A stretch of 64,000 nucleotides of DNA, from the NCBI GenBank assembly GCA_035293805.1, contig DATGMD010000040.1, forward strand, positions 186,001 to 250,000, read 5' to 3'. Under the pieces are notes generated by a model. The model was given only the letters and a program-made list of their open reading frames with translations, was not told where the DNA came from and made no database searches. Position 1 is the stretch's first letter; each line of letters starts with the position of its first letter. Shown here piece by piece: positions 55,306 through 63,390 of this stretch. A program made the translations under genes and the position numbers. Source of the DNA: JAJPHF01 sp035293805 (GTDB taxonomy: Bacteria > Chloroflexota > UBA6077 > JAJPHF01).

Positions 55306-55629
55306 ATGGATCGACGGCGACGGCTAATCTCACTACTGCTCGCTCTTGCGTTCGGACTGGTTCCGCCCGCGCTGCTCGTCCTGGACGTGAGTGCCGCCGG
55401 TTTGCCTGCCGCGGTAGAAGTGCCCGCTGGCGAGGCGCAGGAGGACGCCCTCCCCGCTGTCCCGCTGGTGGCGCTCCATGAGCCGAGCCCTGTTCCCTTC
55501 CCTCCTGGCGTTGGCGGCCGACGTCATTCCCCCCAGCATCTACAGGGCGCCGGCGCCAGCGGGCTGGGTTACGCCCGTCGCGAACAGCCTGCCTCCTCCC
55601 ACGTTGCCTCTACTCCCCTTCGCTGTTAG
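55306..55629 (+). CDS. Small secreted or membrane protein, unknown
   Basis: A 107-aa candidate. It begins MDRRRRLISLLLALAFGLVP, a good signal peptide or membrane anchor, followed by an Ala/Pro-rich mature part without motifs. A weak -10-like TACCAT lies about 10 bp before the start and no clear ribosome site is seen, so the gene is uncertain. It lies between the GAF kinase and the large secreted protein. Confidence 0.4.
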   Translation: MDRRRRLISLLLALAFGLVPPALLVLDVSAAGLPAAVEVPAGEAQEDALPAVPLVALHEPSPVPFPPGVGGRRHSPQHLQGAGASGLGYARREQPASSHVASTPLRC

Positions 55630-55647
55630 CTAGCTCTCCGCCCCCCC

Positions 55648-55684
55648 GTGTTCTGGCTGTGTTCTGGCTAGTGAGCCGGCTCAC
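55648..55684. promoter_or_regulatory. Direct repeat plus palindrome upstream of the 731-aa gene
   Basis: Two adjacent copies of GTGTTCTGGCT (55648-55658 and 55659-55669) are followed by a perfect 14-bp palindrome GTGAGCCGGCTCAC (55671-55684), about 90 bp before the start. The cluster suggests binding sites for a regulator. Confidence 0.45.
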
Positions 55685-55775
55685 CGCGCAAGGGTGTGCT
55701 GCGCCGCGCTGGTGCGCGCCCAGCACGCCCCGACTGCCCGTGAGAGGCGAGAGTTAGTTAAAGGAGAACCTACGG

Positions 55776-57971
55776 ATGGCTCCGACCAAGCGCTTCCAAA
55801 GCGCGGTGTCACGTCAAGGAGGCACACCCCGGCCGACCCGCCCGCGCACGCGCGTTGCCCTACTCCTCTCGGTCTTGGCGGCGTTGCTGCTCGGCCAATT
55901 CATCGGCTCCGTGTCGCGGGTCCATGCCCAGGGCCCGCTACCGATCTACACCAGCCCGATCGACGTCACCGGCCTGCGGCTCCAGCTCCAGGCGAGCGTC
56001 CCGGACCGCGACACCGGGCAACCGGTCAACACGCCGTTGCCGGTGGGGCTGCTGGGGCCGAAGTTCAACGAGCTGACGTCCCGGCCGCTCAGCACGCAGA
56101 TCGACGAGTACTGGAACGTCAAGCCCGACCCGCGGACGGGCAAGACGCCGCGGCAGCAGGCCTGCGACCGCATTCGCCAAGGGCTGGACGACGCGGTGGC
56201 GAAGGCGGGCGAGGGCTTCTCCGTGTACGACTTCGACTGCAGCCTGGCGACCAGGGGGACGCTGCTGCTCCACCGGGAGGGCTCGGCGCTCACGTTCGGC
56301 TATACGCTGCTCGACAGCTCGATCGAGTTCTATGTCACGACGCCGGCCACCTGTAACCGCCATACCTTCGCCCCGCTCTGCCCCAACGATCCGGGCCTCA
56401 AAGTGTCCCTGGTCCCGCAGCTCGTCATGACGCTGCGCACCCCGGAGGTGTGCCGCATGACGGCGACCAACGGCACTGCCGTGATCCAGTCGCCGGACCT
56501 GGAGACTAGGGGGGTGCTCCGTGTGGCCGAGCTGGCCGATACGGTCCTCTTCGGGGGCTGGTACAGCAGCCAAGCCGAGCAGGCGATCCGGCAGACCACG
56601 CAGGACGTGCCCCTGCCGCTCGATGACGCGCTCGCGGAGCTGCGCGACAGCGCCCCTTGCCGAGAGCGCAGCAGCCCGGCCGGGCGCGTCGTCGCCGCCT
56701 TCCACGACGTCGAGACGGCGATCGAGCCTGCGCAGGGGGCGATCATCCTGCGGCTCAGCCATCCACCGATCGCGCCCCCGCGCTTCCAGAACGTCTCTCT
56801 GCCCTCCGGGCCGGACACGTGCGTGTCGGGCTACGTCTGGCGGGAAGCGTTCGAGGGCGACCACGTCTGCGTGACGCCCGAGACGCGGCGCCAGGCCGCT
56901 GCCGACAACGCCGCGGCCGCCTCCCGCCGTGAGCCGAACGGCGGCGCCTACGGGCCTGACACCTGCCGGCAGGGCTTCGTCTGGCGGGCGGCGCGTCCCG
57001 AGGACCACGTCTGCGTGACGCCGGAGCGCCGCGATCAGACGGCGAACGACAACGCCCAGGCCAGCCAGCGCCGGGTGCTGGGGGAGTCGACGCCGAGCTT
57101 CACCCGGCCCAGCATCGCCGCCCCGCCGATCGCGGCGGCAGGCAGCACGATCAAGGTCAGCGGCCAGTTCTTCCCGCGGCCGGCGGACCCGACCACCCTG
57201 TTCCTCTCCCTGGAGCGCGACACCACCAGCGCCTGCCTCGGCGGCGCCACCGAGCTGGAGTGGGGGCCAGACGGCGGCGCGATGCGTGTCGAGAAGCTGC
57301 CCGGCGATGGCCTAAGCTGCACCTCCCGCCATGAGGCGAAGAGCCTGAGGCCGGCGACGGCTTATCGCTTCCGCGCCCGCGACTGCAACGCCCTCACTTG
57401 CAGCCCCTGGAGCGAGCCCGTAACCCTAACCACGGCCGCCAGCGCCGGCCCGAGCGGCGTCACCCTGACGTTGGACGGCGCGTCGCTGGGCACGGCCACC
57501 GTCACCGCCCAGGGCACGTTCGATGTGGACGTTGTCATCCCCGCCGGCACCGCCGCCGGCGAGCGAACGATCCGGGCGGTCAGCGGCGCCGCCACCGCGG
57601 ACACGAGCCTCCAGGTGACTGCCGCGAGCGGCGGCGGACGGGCGAGCATCCTCTTGACCGGCAGCTTCTTCGGTGACCGTGGTTGCCCCACGCGTGCTTT
57701 GCCCGACTATGCCCAGGCGGTAGAGATCGATGCGCCGTTCTCGGTCTACGGTACCGGTTTCGCCCCAGGACGGGTGACGCTGCGCCTCGACTCGGCGACG
57801 GGGATGGAGCTGGGCACGGCGACCGTGGGGGCGGACGGCACGTTTTGCCACGACGCCTTCCGGGGACCACCAGCCAGCCAGGTCGGCAACCACACGCTCG
57901 TGGCCGTGCAGAACGGTACCGCCCAGGCCACGATTCCGGTCCGGGTCGTCAGGCCCAGTCCCGTGCGGTAG
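55776..57971 (+). CDS. Large secreted multi-domain protein with GPDTC...GYVWREA repeats
   Basis: A 731-aa exported protein. A signal peptide follows a Pro/Arg-rich start (VALLLSVLAALLLGQFIGSV, cleavage near VHAQGPL). Residues 345-385 and 393-433 are two copies of a 41-aa module, each with GPDTC, a GYVWREA-type core, DHVCVTPE and a DNAQAS-like end; each copy has two cysteines. A fibronectin-III-like stretch follows (ASIAAPPIAAAG onward to about 545), then two Ig-like repeats (about 555-725). The first 330 residues are unclassified. It is probably an extracellular binding or adhesion protein. The start follows AAAGGAG. Confidence 0.78.
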   Translation: MAPTKRFQSAVSRQGGTPRPTRPRTRVALLLSVLAALLLGQFIGSVSRVHAQGPLPIYTSPIDVTGLRLQLQASVPDRDTGQPVNTPLPVGLLGPKFNELTSRPLSTQIDEYWNVKPDPRTGKTPRQQACDRIRQGLDDAVAKAGEGFSVYDFDCSLATRGTLLLHREGSALTFGYTLLDSSIEFYVTTPATCNRHTFAPLCPNDPGLKVSLVPQLVMTLRTPEVCRMTATNGTAVIQSPDLETRGVLRVAELADTVLFGGWYSSQAEQAIRQTTQDVPLPLDDALAELRDSAPCRERSSPAGRVVAAFHDVETAIEPAQGAIILRLSHPPIAPPRFQNVSLPSGPDTCVSGYVWREAFEGDHVCVTPETRRQAAADNAAAASRREPNGGAYGPDTCRQGFVWRAARPEDHVCVTPERRDQTANDNAQASQRRVLGESTPSFTRPSIAAPPIAAAGSTIKVSGQFFPRPADPTTLFLSLERDTTSACLGGATELEWGPDGGAMRVEKLPGDGLSCTSRHEAKSLRPATAYRFRARDCNALTCSPWSEPVTLTTAASAGPSGVTLTLDGASLGTATVTAQGTFDVDVVIPAGTAAGERTIRAVSGAATADTSLQVTAASGGGRASILLTGSFFGDRGCPTRALPDYAQAVEIDAPFSVYGTGFAPGRVTLRLDSATGMELGTATVGADGTFCHDAFRGPPASQVGNHTLVAVQNGTAQATIPVRVVRPSPVR

Positions 57972-58088
57972 GCGCGGTACCGGCCTGAGGCGGGGCCTCT
58001 GGGGGCGGCGAGTGACGGCGCTCCGCCGCTCTCCCGCCCCGGGGCCCGCCGCGGGGAGGTGCGCGCTTACGCGCAAAATTCGGCTCGC

Positions 58089-58097
58089 TGCTACAAT
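58089..58097 (+). promoter_or_regulatory. Extended -10 promoter of the hybrid kinase gene
   Basis: TGCTACAAT, an extended -10 about 128 bp before the preferred start codon at 58225. The same word precedes the 1929 gene. Confidence 0.5.
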
Positions 58098-58224
58098 TGC
58101 GCCGGTGGGTCGTCCGCCGAGCCACGCCATTTGGCGATGGGCGCTCCGCTCGGCGGCGCGGCCAGGAGGCCGGAGAGCGGGCGCGCGGACCGCCGGGCGG
58201 GCGGATCGCGGCGGGAGGGTGGCG

Positions 58225-61200
58225 ATGACGGCGGTGTTCGCGCCCGCGATCGCGCTGCTGAACCGCCTCAGCTATCCCCGCAAGTTTGCGCTCATCACCA
58301 TCCTCTTTGCCCTGCCCCTGGCGCTGATCATGAGCTTCCTCGTCGCCGAGGTCGACGCCCAGATCGCGGTCGCTCACCAGGAGCAGGGCGGCACCCGCTA
58401 TCTGCGCTACCTGCGCACGCTCATGGAGGACGTGTCCCGCGAGCGCATCCTGACGCACGAGTACCTGCTCCCCGGCAGCCAGTTGAGCGCAAACCCGCTC
58501 AGCATCCGCGACAAGATCGACCAGGACTTCGCGGACCTGGACGCCGTCGACGCGCAGCTTGGCGACGCGCTGCAGACCGCGGCGCCCCTCGCGGACCTCA
58601 AGCAGACGTGGGCGGACATCAAGGCGTCGACCGCGCCGCTGGGCAGCGGCCCAAACGACGACCCCTACGTCAAGCTGATGCTCCAGCTGCGCAACTTCAT
58701 CACGCACGTCGGCAACACGTCCAGTCTGGTGCTCGACCCGCAGCTCAACGGCTACTGGACGATGAACGTGGCCGTCGTCCGCCTGCCGGTGATCCAGGAC
58801 CTGCTGACCCAGCTCGTCATCTATGGCGAGGACGTCACCAAGCGGGAGGGGCTCGGCTCGGTCACCAAGGGCGAGCTAGACGTGCTGGCGGGGCTCGCCA
58901 GCTTCAACCTCGATCAGGCGAAGCAAGACGTCGGCGTCGCCAGCCGGAACGATCCGACCGGCCAGGTCGGGCCGCTGCTCGAAGGCCCCATGCGCGACCT
59001 GGATGCGACGGCGGCCGAGTTCTTGCAGCCGCTCGACCAGCAGATCGTGAGCGGCGGCGCCACGCTCGATCCCGCGGACTCCTACGTGTACGTCGCCGCC
59101 GGCTCGCGGGCGCTCACCGCGGGCTTTAAGCTGTGGGATGCGGCAACCACCGCGCTCGACAGCGTGCTCGACGCGCGCATCGACCAGCTCGCGCAGAAGA
59201 AGCTGCTGTTCACGGTCCTCATTCCGCTGCCCATGCTGCTGCTGGTCGTCTACCTGTGGATCGCCTTTTACCTGTCCGTGCGGCGCACCGTGGCGAGCCT
59301 TGCCGGCGCTGCCGCGCGCATGTCCGGCGGCGACATGACCGGGACCGTACAAGTCGACAACCGCGACGAGCTAGGCGAGGTAGTCGCCTCGTTCAACACC
59401 GTCGCGGCGCGCCTGTGGAGTGAGTGGGCGCAGGCCCGCGCCGCCGAGGCCAGACTGCGCGAGAGCGAGGCCCGCACCCGGTTGATCGTCGACACGGCGC
59501 TCGACGCGGTGATCACGACCGACGCGGACGGCCTGATCACGCGCTGGAACCCGCGCGCCAGCGCGATCTTCGGCTGGCCGGCGGACGAGGCGCTGGGGCG
59601 TCGGCTGGATGAGCTAGTGTTGCCGGCTCGGGACCGCGCGGCTCACCGCCACGCCATCGAGCGCGTCGTCGCCAGCGGCGACCGCGACCTCCTGAACACG
59701 CACGCCGAGATGACCGCCCTGCGCCGCGACGGTCGCGAGTTTCCGGTCGAAGTCGCCATCTCGCTCATGGAGAGCGACCACACCTTCACCTTCAGCTACT
59801 TCATCCGCGACATCACCGAGCGGAAGGCCGCCGAGGCGGAGCTACAGCGCGCGCGCGACGAAGCCGAGGTCGCGAATCAGGCGAAGAGCGCCTTTCTCGC
59901 CAACATGAGCCACGAGCTGCGGACGCCGCTCAACGCCATCATCGGCTACAGCGAGATGCTGCAAGAGGAGGCCGAGGACGCCGGGCAAGACGACTTCGTG
60001 CCCGACCTCGAGAAGATCCAGGGGGCCGGCAAGCACCTGCTGTCGCTCATCAACAACATCCTCGACCTCTCCAAGGTCGAGGCCGGCAAGATGGAGCTGT
60101 ACCTGGAGACGTTCGACGTGGCGACCGTCGTGCAGGACGTGGTGAGCACGATCCAGCCGCTCGTGCAGCGCAACGCCAATACGCTAGAGGTGCGCTGCGC
60201 CGACGACCTAAGGACGATGCGCGCCGACGTCACGAAGGTGCGACAGGCCCTGTTCAACCTGCTGAGCAACGCGTCGAAGTTCACGGAACGCGGCACCATC
60301 CGCCTCGAAGCGGCGCGCGCCGGCGCCTGGCTGCGCTTTAGCGTGGCCGACACGGGGATCGGCATGACGCCCGAGCAGGTCGAGCGCGTGTTCGAGCCCT
60401 TCACGCAGGCCGACGCCTCGACCACTCGCAAGTTTGGCGGCACCGGGCTCGGCCTGGCCATCACCCGCCGCTTCTGCCAGCTGATGGGCGGCGACGTGGC
60501 CGTGGAGAGCGCCGTCGGCCACGGGACGACCTTCACGATTACCTTGCCCGCCGAGGTCCGGGCCGAACGCACCGAGCGGGCGGTGACGCCAGCGCCGACG
60601 CCCGATGGGCTGCCGCCCAGCGGCAGCACGGTGCTGGTCGTCGACGACGACCCGGCCGTTCACGACCTGCTGAAGCGTTACTTGAGCAAAGAGGGCTTCC
60701 GCGTCGTGGCCGCCGCCGGCGGCGCCGAGGGGATCGAGGTCGCCCGCCGCCTGCGACCCGACGCGATCATCCTGGACGTGATGATGCCGAGCATGGACGG
60801 CTGGGCGGTGCTTACGGCGCTCAAGGCCGACGCCGCGCTCGCCGATGTCCCCGTCATCATGCTGACTATCGTCGACGACGCGAACCTGGGGTTCGCGCTC
60901 GGCGCGTCGGAGTACCTGACGAAGCCGATCGACCGCGACCGCCTGGTGAGCACCGTCGAGAAGTATCGCCAGCCGCCGGCGGCGCCCACCGTGCTCGTCG
61001 TCGAGGACGACGCTGCCACGCGCGACGTGCTGCGGCGGCTGCTGGAGAAGGAGGGCTGGACGGTCGTCGAGGCGGAGGACGGCCGCGCGGCGCTGGAGCG
61101 GCTCGCGCACGAGCGCCCCGCCCTGCTGCTGCTCGACCTGATGATGCCTCGCATGGACGGGTTCGAGCTAGTCGCCGAGCTGCAACGGCACGACCAGTGG

Positions 61201-61380
61201 CGATCTATCCCCGTCGTCGTCGTCACGGCCAAGGACCTGACGAACGACGACCGCTTGCGCCTGCGCGGCTACGTCGAGACGATACTGCAGAAGGGAGCCT
61301 ACAGCCGCGTCGAGCTGTTGGCCGAGGTTCGCGACCTCGTGGCAGCGAGCGTGCGTCGTGGCACCCTGGCGCGCGCCTAA
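58225..61380 (+). CDS. Hybrid sensor histidine kinase (TM-HAMP-PAS-HK-REC-REC)
   Basis: A 1051-aa membrane kinase. ATG 58225 is preferred because GGGAGGGTGGCG precedes it and the upstream frame is not protein-like. The first membrane helix is ALITILFALPLALIMSFLVA, an extracellular helical sensor runs to about 325, and the second helix is LLFTVLIPLPMLLLVVYLWI. Then come HAMP, a PAS domain (about 415-535), a dimerisation domain with NMSHELRTPLNAIIGY, an ATPase domain with LFNLLSNASKFT and GGTGLGLAI, and two receivers (LDVMMPSMDGWAVL and LDLMMPRMDGFELV). The two receivers lie at the end, with no Hpt. It is followed by a single-domain receiver and an MBL-receiver fusion, which may be its relay partners. 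Confidence 0.94.
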   Translation: MTAVFAPAIALLNRLSYPRKFALITILFALPLALIMSFLVAEVDAQIAVAHQEQGGTRYLRYLRTLMEDVSRERILTHEYLLPGSQLSANPLSIRDKIDQDFADLDAVDAQLGDALQTAAPLADLKQTWADIKASTAPLGSGPNDDPYVKLMLQLRNFITHVGNTSSLVLDPQLNGYWTMNVAVVRLPVIQDLLTQLVIYGEDVTKREGLGSVTKGELDVLAGLASFNLDQAKQDVGVASRNDPTGQVGPLLEGPMRDLDATAAEFLQPLDQQIVSGGATLDPADSYVYVAAGSRALTAGFKLWDAATTALDSVLDARIDQLAQKKLLFTVLIPLPMLLLVVYLWIAFYLSVRRTVASLAGAAARMSGGDMTGTVQVDNRDELGEVVASFNTVAARLWSEWAQARAAEARLRESEARTRLIVDTALDAVITTDADGLITRWNPRASAIFGWPADEALGRRLDELVLPARDRAAHRHAIERVVASGDRDLLNTHAEMTALRRDGREFPVEVAISLMESDHTFTFSYFIRDITERKAAEAELQRARDEAEVANQAKSAFLANMSHELRTPLNAIIGYSEMLQEEAEDAGQDDFVPDLEKIQGAGKHLLSLINNILDLSKVEAGKMELYLETFDVATVVQDVVSTIQPLVQRNANTLEVRCADDLRTMRADVTKVRQALFNLLSNASKFTERGTIRLEAARAGAWLRFSVADTGIGMTPEQVERVFEPFTQADASTTRKFGGTGLGLAITRRFCQLMGGDVAVESAVGHGTTFTITLPAEVRAERTERAVTPAPTPDGLPPSGSTVLVVDDDPAVHDLLKRYLSKEGFRVVAAAGGAEGIEVARRLRPDAIILDVMMPSMDGWAVLTALKADAALADVPVIMLTIVDDANLGFALGASEYLTKPIDRDRLVSTVEKYRQPPAAPTVLVVEDDAATRDVLRRLLEKEGWTVVEAEDGRAALERLAHERPALLLLDLMMPRMDGFELVAELQRHDQWRSIPVVVVTAKDLTNDDRLRLRGYVETILQKGAYSRVELLAEVRDLVAASVRRGTLARA

Positions 61381-61408
61381 GCTGCTGCCCCTCGTTGGTC
61401 GTAACATC

Positions 61409-61462
61409 GCCGCCGTAAACGACGGGCCAGGGAGATGCCTTTGGCCCGCCGTTTACGGCGGC
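61409..61462. terminator. Long hairpin between the kinase and receiver genes
   Basis: A 21-bp stem with one mismatch, 61409-61429 paired with 61442-61462, and a 12-base loop. The core arm is CGCCGTAAACG. It would form a very stable structure. No T-run follows, so it may be a dispersed palindrome or processing site as well as an attenuator between the two genes. Confidence 0.55.
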
Positions 61463-61540
61463 AGCCGGAGTGCGTGGCGACCGAGGCCATCAGCTTAGCG
61501 CGGACAGCGCGAGCCTGAAGAGCGGAGGGAGGCAGAGTCG

Positions 61541-61915
61541 ATGCCCAAGATCCTGCTGGTCGAAGACAACGAGATGAACCGCGACATGCTCTCGCGCCGC
61601 CTCGAGCGGAAGGGCTACCAGATCGTGATCGCCGTGGACGGCGGCGAGGGGCTAGAGCTGGCCCGCTCCCAGACCCCGGACCTCATCCTGATGGACATGA
61701 GCCTGCCGGTCGTCGACGGCTGGGAGGCCACCCGGCGCCTGAAGGCCGCGCCCGAGACGCAGGCCATCCCCGTCATCGCCCTCACCGCCCACGCCATGCG
61801 CGGCGACCAGGAGAAGGCGCTGGAAGCCGGCTGCGACGACTACGACACGAAGCCCGTCGACCTGCCACGCCTGCTGGGCAAGATCGAAGCGCTGTTGCCC
61901 GGCGCCGCCGGCTAG
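61541..61915 (+). CDS. Single-domain response regulator (CheY/DivK-like)
   Basis: A 124-aa receiver without an output domain. It has ILLVEDNEMNRDML for the acidic pair, phospho-Asp52 in LILMDMSLPVVDGWEATRRL, the Thr in LTAHAMRGD and Lys104 (YDTKPVD). Such proteins carry phosphate between kinases and phosphotransfer domains or bind an output protein when phosphorylated. It lies 160 bp after the hybrid kinase and 123 bp before the MBL-receiver fusion, so the three may share a pathway. Confidence 0.94.
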   Translation: MPKILLVEDNEMNRDMLSRRLERKGYQIVIAVDGGEGLELARSQTPDLILMDMSLPVVDGWEATRRLKAAPETQAIPVIALTAHAMRGDQEKALEAGCDDYDTKPVDLPRLLGKIEALLPGAAG

Positions 61916-62038
61916 CGGCACCTCCCCGCCTTGCGCGAAAATCCCGCGCGCCCCCATAACTAGGCCCAGACGGCGCCGCCGCCCCACGAACGCCCCGACG
62001 CGCGCGCCCGCCGGGGCGCGGGCCAGAGGAGGTCTCCC

Positions 62039-63361
62039 ATGCGCGTGCAATTCTGGGGGACGCGCGGCTCGATCGCCACCCCCGGCCCCGAGACACTGCG
62101 CTATGGCGGAAACACCCCCTGCACGGCCGTCTGGACCGACGACGAGACGCTCATCATCCTCGACTGCGGCACGGGCGCCCGCAAGCTGGGGCTGTCGCTG
62201 GCGAAATCCGGGCCGCTGCGCGCGCACCTGTTCATCGGCCATACCCACGCCGACCACATCCAGGGCCTGCCGTTCTTCGTGCCCGCCTTCCTGCCAGGCA
62301 GCCACCTGACCATCTACGGGCCAGCGGGCATCGACCGCTCGTTCCCGCAGGCCGTCGGCGGCCAGATGGAGTACGCCTACTTCCCCGTGCCCATGCACGA
62401 CCTGCCGGCCCGCCTCGACTTCGAGGAGCTGGGCGAGGGCGAGTTCATGATCGGCGACGTGCGCGTGCGTACGCAGTACCTGAACCACACCGCGCCGTGT
62501 ATCGGCTACCGGCTGGAGGAGCGCGGCGCCACGCTGGTCTACGCCACCGATCACGAGCTGCACGCGCCCGCGCTCTGGCGCCCCGACCACGCGCCCGGCC
62601 GCTACGAGCCCGAGGCGATGCTGCACCCGGCCGACGCGCGCCACGCCGAGTTCCTGCGCGACGCCGACCTGGTGGTCCACGACTGCCAGTACACCGCCGC
62701 CGAGTATCCGGACAAGGTCGGCTGGGGCCACAGCACGGTCGAGTACGCCGTGGATGTGTCGTTGGCCGCGCGCGTGCGCCAGCTCGCCCTCTTCCACCAC
62801 GACCCCACGCGCACCGACGACGGCGTGGACAGCCTCGTCGCCGCCTGCCGCCAGCGCGTGGCCGAGAGCGGGCTGCCGCTGCGCGTGCTCGGCGCGGCCG
62901 AGGGCCTGGAGCTGACGTTGCAGGCCGGCGCCGCCCTGACCGCGGCCGAGCAGGGGCCGCGCGCCCCGCGCGTGCCCACCCGCGCCCGCGTGCTGGTCTG
63001 CGACGACGACGACGCGGTGGCGAAGGTGCTGGAGACGGCGCTGCGTCGCGACGGCTACGAGGTGCTCCGCGCCCGTAACGGCGCCGAGGCCGTCACGATG
63101 GCCCGGCACCAGCAGTTCGACCTGATCCTGCTGGACGTGGAGATGCCGGAGATGGACGGCTTCGCCGCTTGTCGCACGCTGCGCGCCGACCCGCCGACGG
63201 CGAGCGTGCCGATCGTCATGCTCACGGCGCGGGTCGAGGAAGAGAACATCTTGCGCGGCTTCGACGGCGGCGCGACCGACTACATGACCAAGCCCTTCGC
63301 GGTGGCGCAGGTGCGCGCGCGCGTCCGCTCCTGGCTGACGCGCGCCGCCGCCGCGCGCTAA
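62039..63361 (+). CDS. Metallo-beta-lactamase-fold hydrolase fused to a receiver domain
   Basis: A 440-aa two-domain protein. The N-terminal MBL domain (1-290) has the metal motif FIGHTHADHIQGLPFF (His68, His70, Asp72, His73), the His in QYLNHTAPCIGY, and ATDHELHAPAL and GWGHSTVEYAVD, as in the PhnP/cyclic-phosphodiesterase-like branch. A linker of about 25 residues leads to a C-terminal receiver (about 317-438) with Asp322-325, phospho-Asp366 (LILLDVEMPEMDG) and Lys418 (YMTKPFA). The architecture suggests a hydrolase whose activity is switched by phosphorylation. Its substrate, perhaps a cyclic nucleotide or phosphodiester, is not known. Confidence 0.92.
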   Translation: MRVQFWGTRGSIATPGPETLRYGGNTPCTAVWTDDETLIILDCGTGARKLGLSLAKSGPLRAHLFIGHTHADHIQGLPFFVPAFLPGSHLTIYGPAGIDRSFPQAVGGQMEYAYFPVPMHDLPARLDFEELGEGEFMIGDVRVRTQYLNHTAPCIGYRLEERGATLVYATDHELHAPALWRPDHAPGRYEPEAMLHPADARHAEFLRDADLVVHDCQYTAAEYPDKVGWGHSTVEYAVDVSLAARVRQLALFHHDPTRTDDGVDSLVAACRQRVAESGLPLRVLGAAEGLELTLQAGAALTAAEQGPRAPRVPTRARVLVCDDDDAVAKVLETALRRDGYEVLRARNGAEAVTMARHQQFDLILLDVEMPEMDGFAACRTLRADPPTASVPIVMLTARVEEENILRGFDGGATDYMTKPFAVAQVRARVRSWLTRAAAAR

Positions 63362-63390
63362 CATAAGCAGGCGCCAAAATCGGAGAAGCT

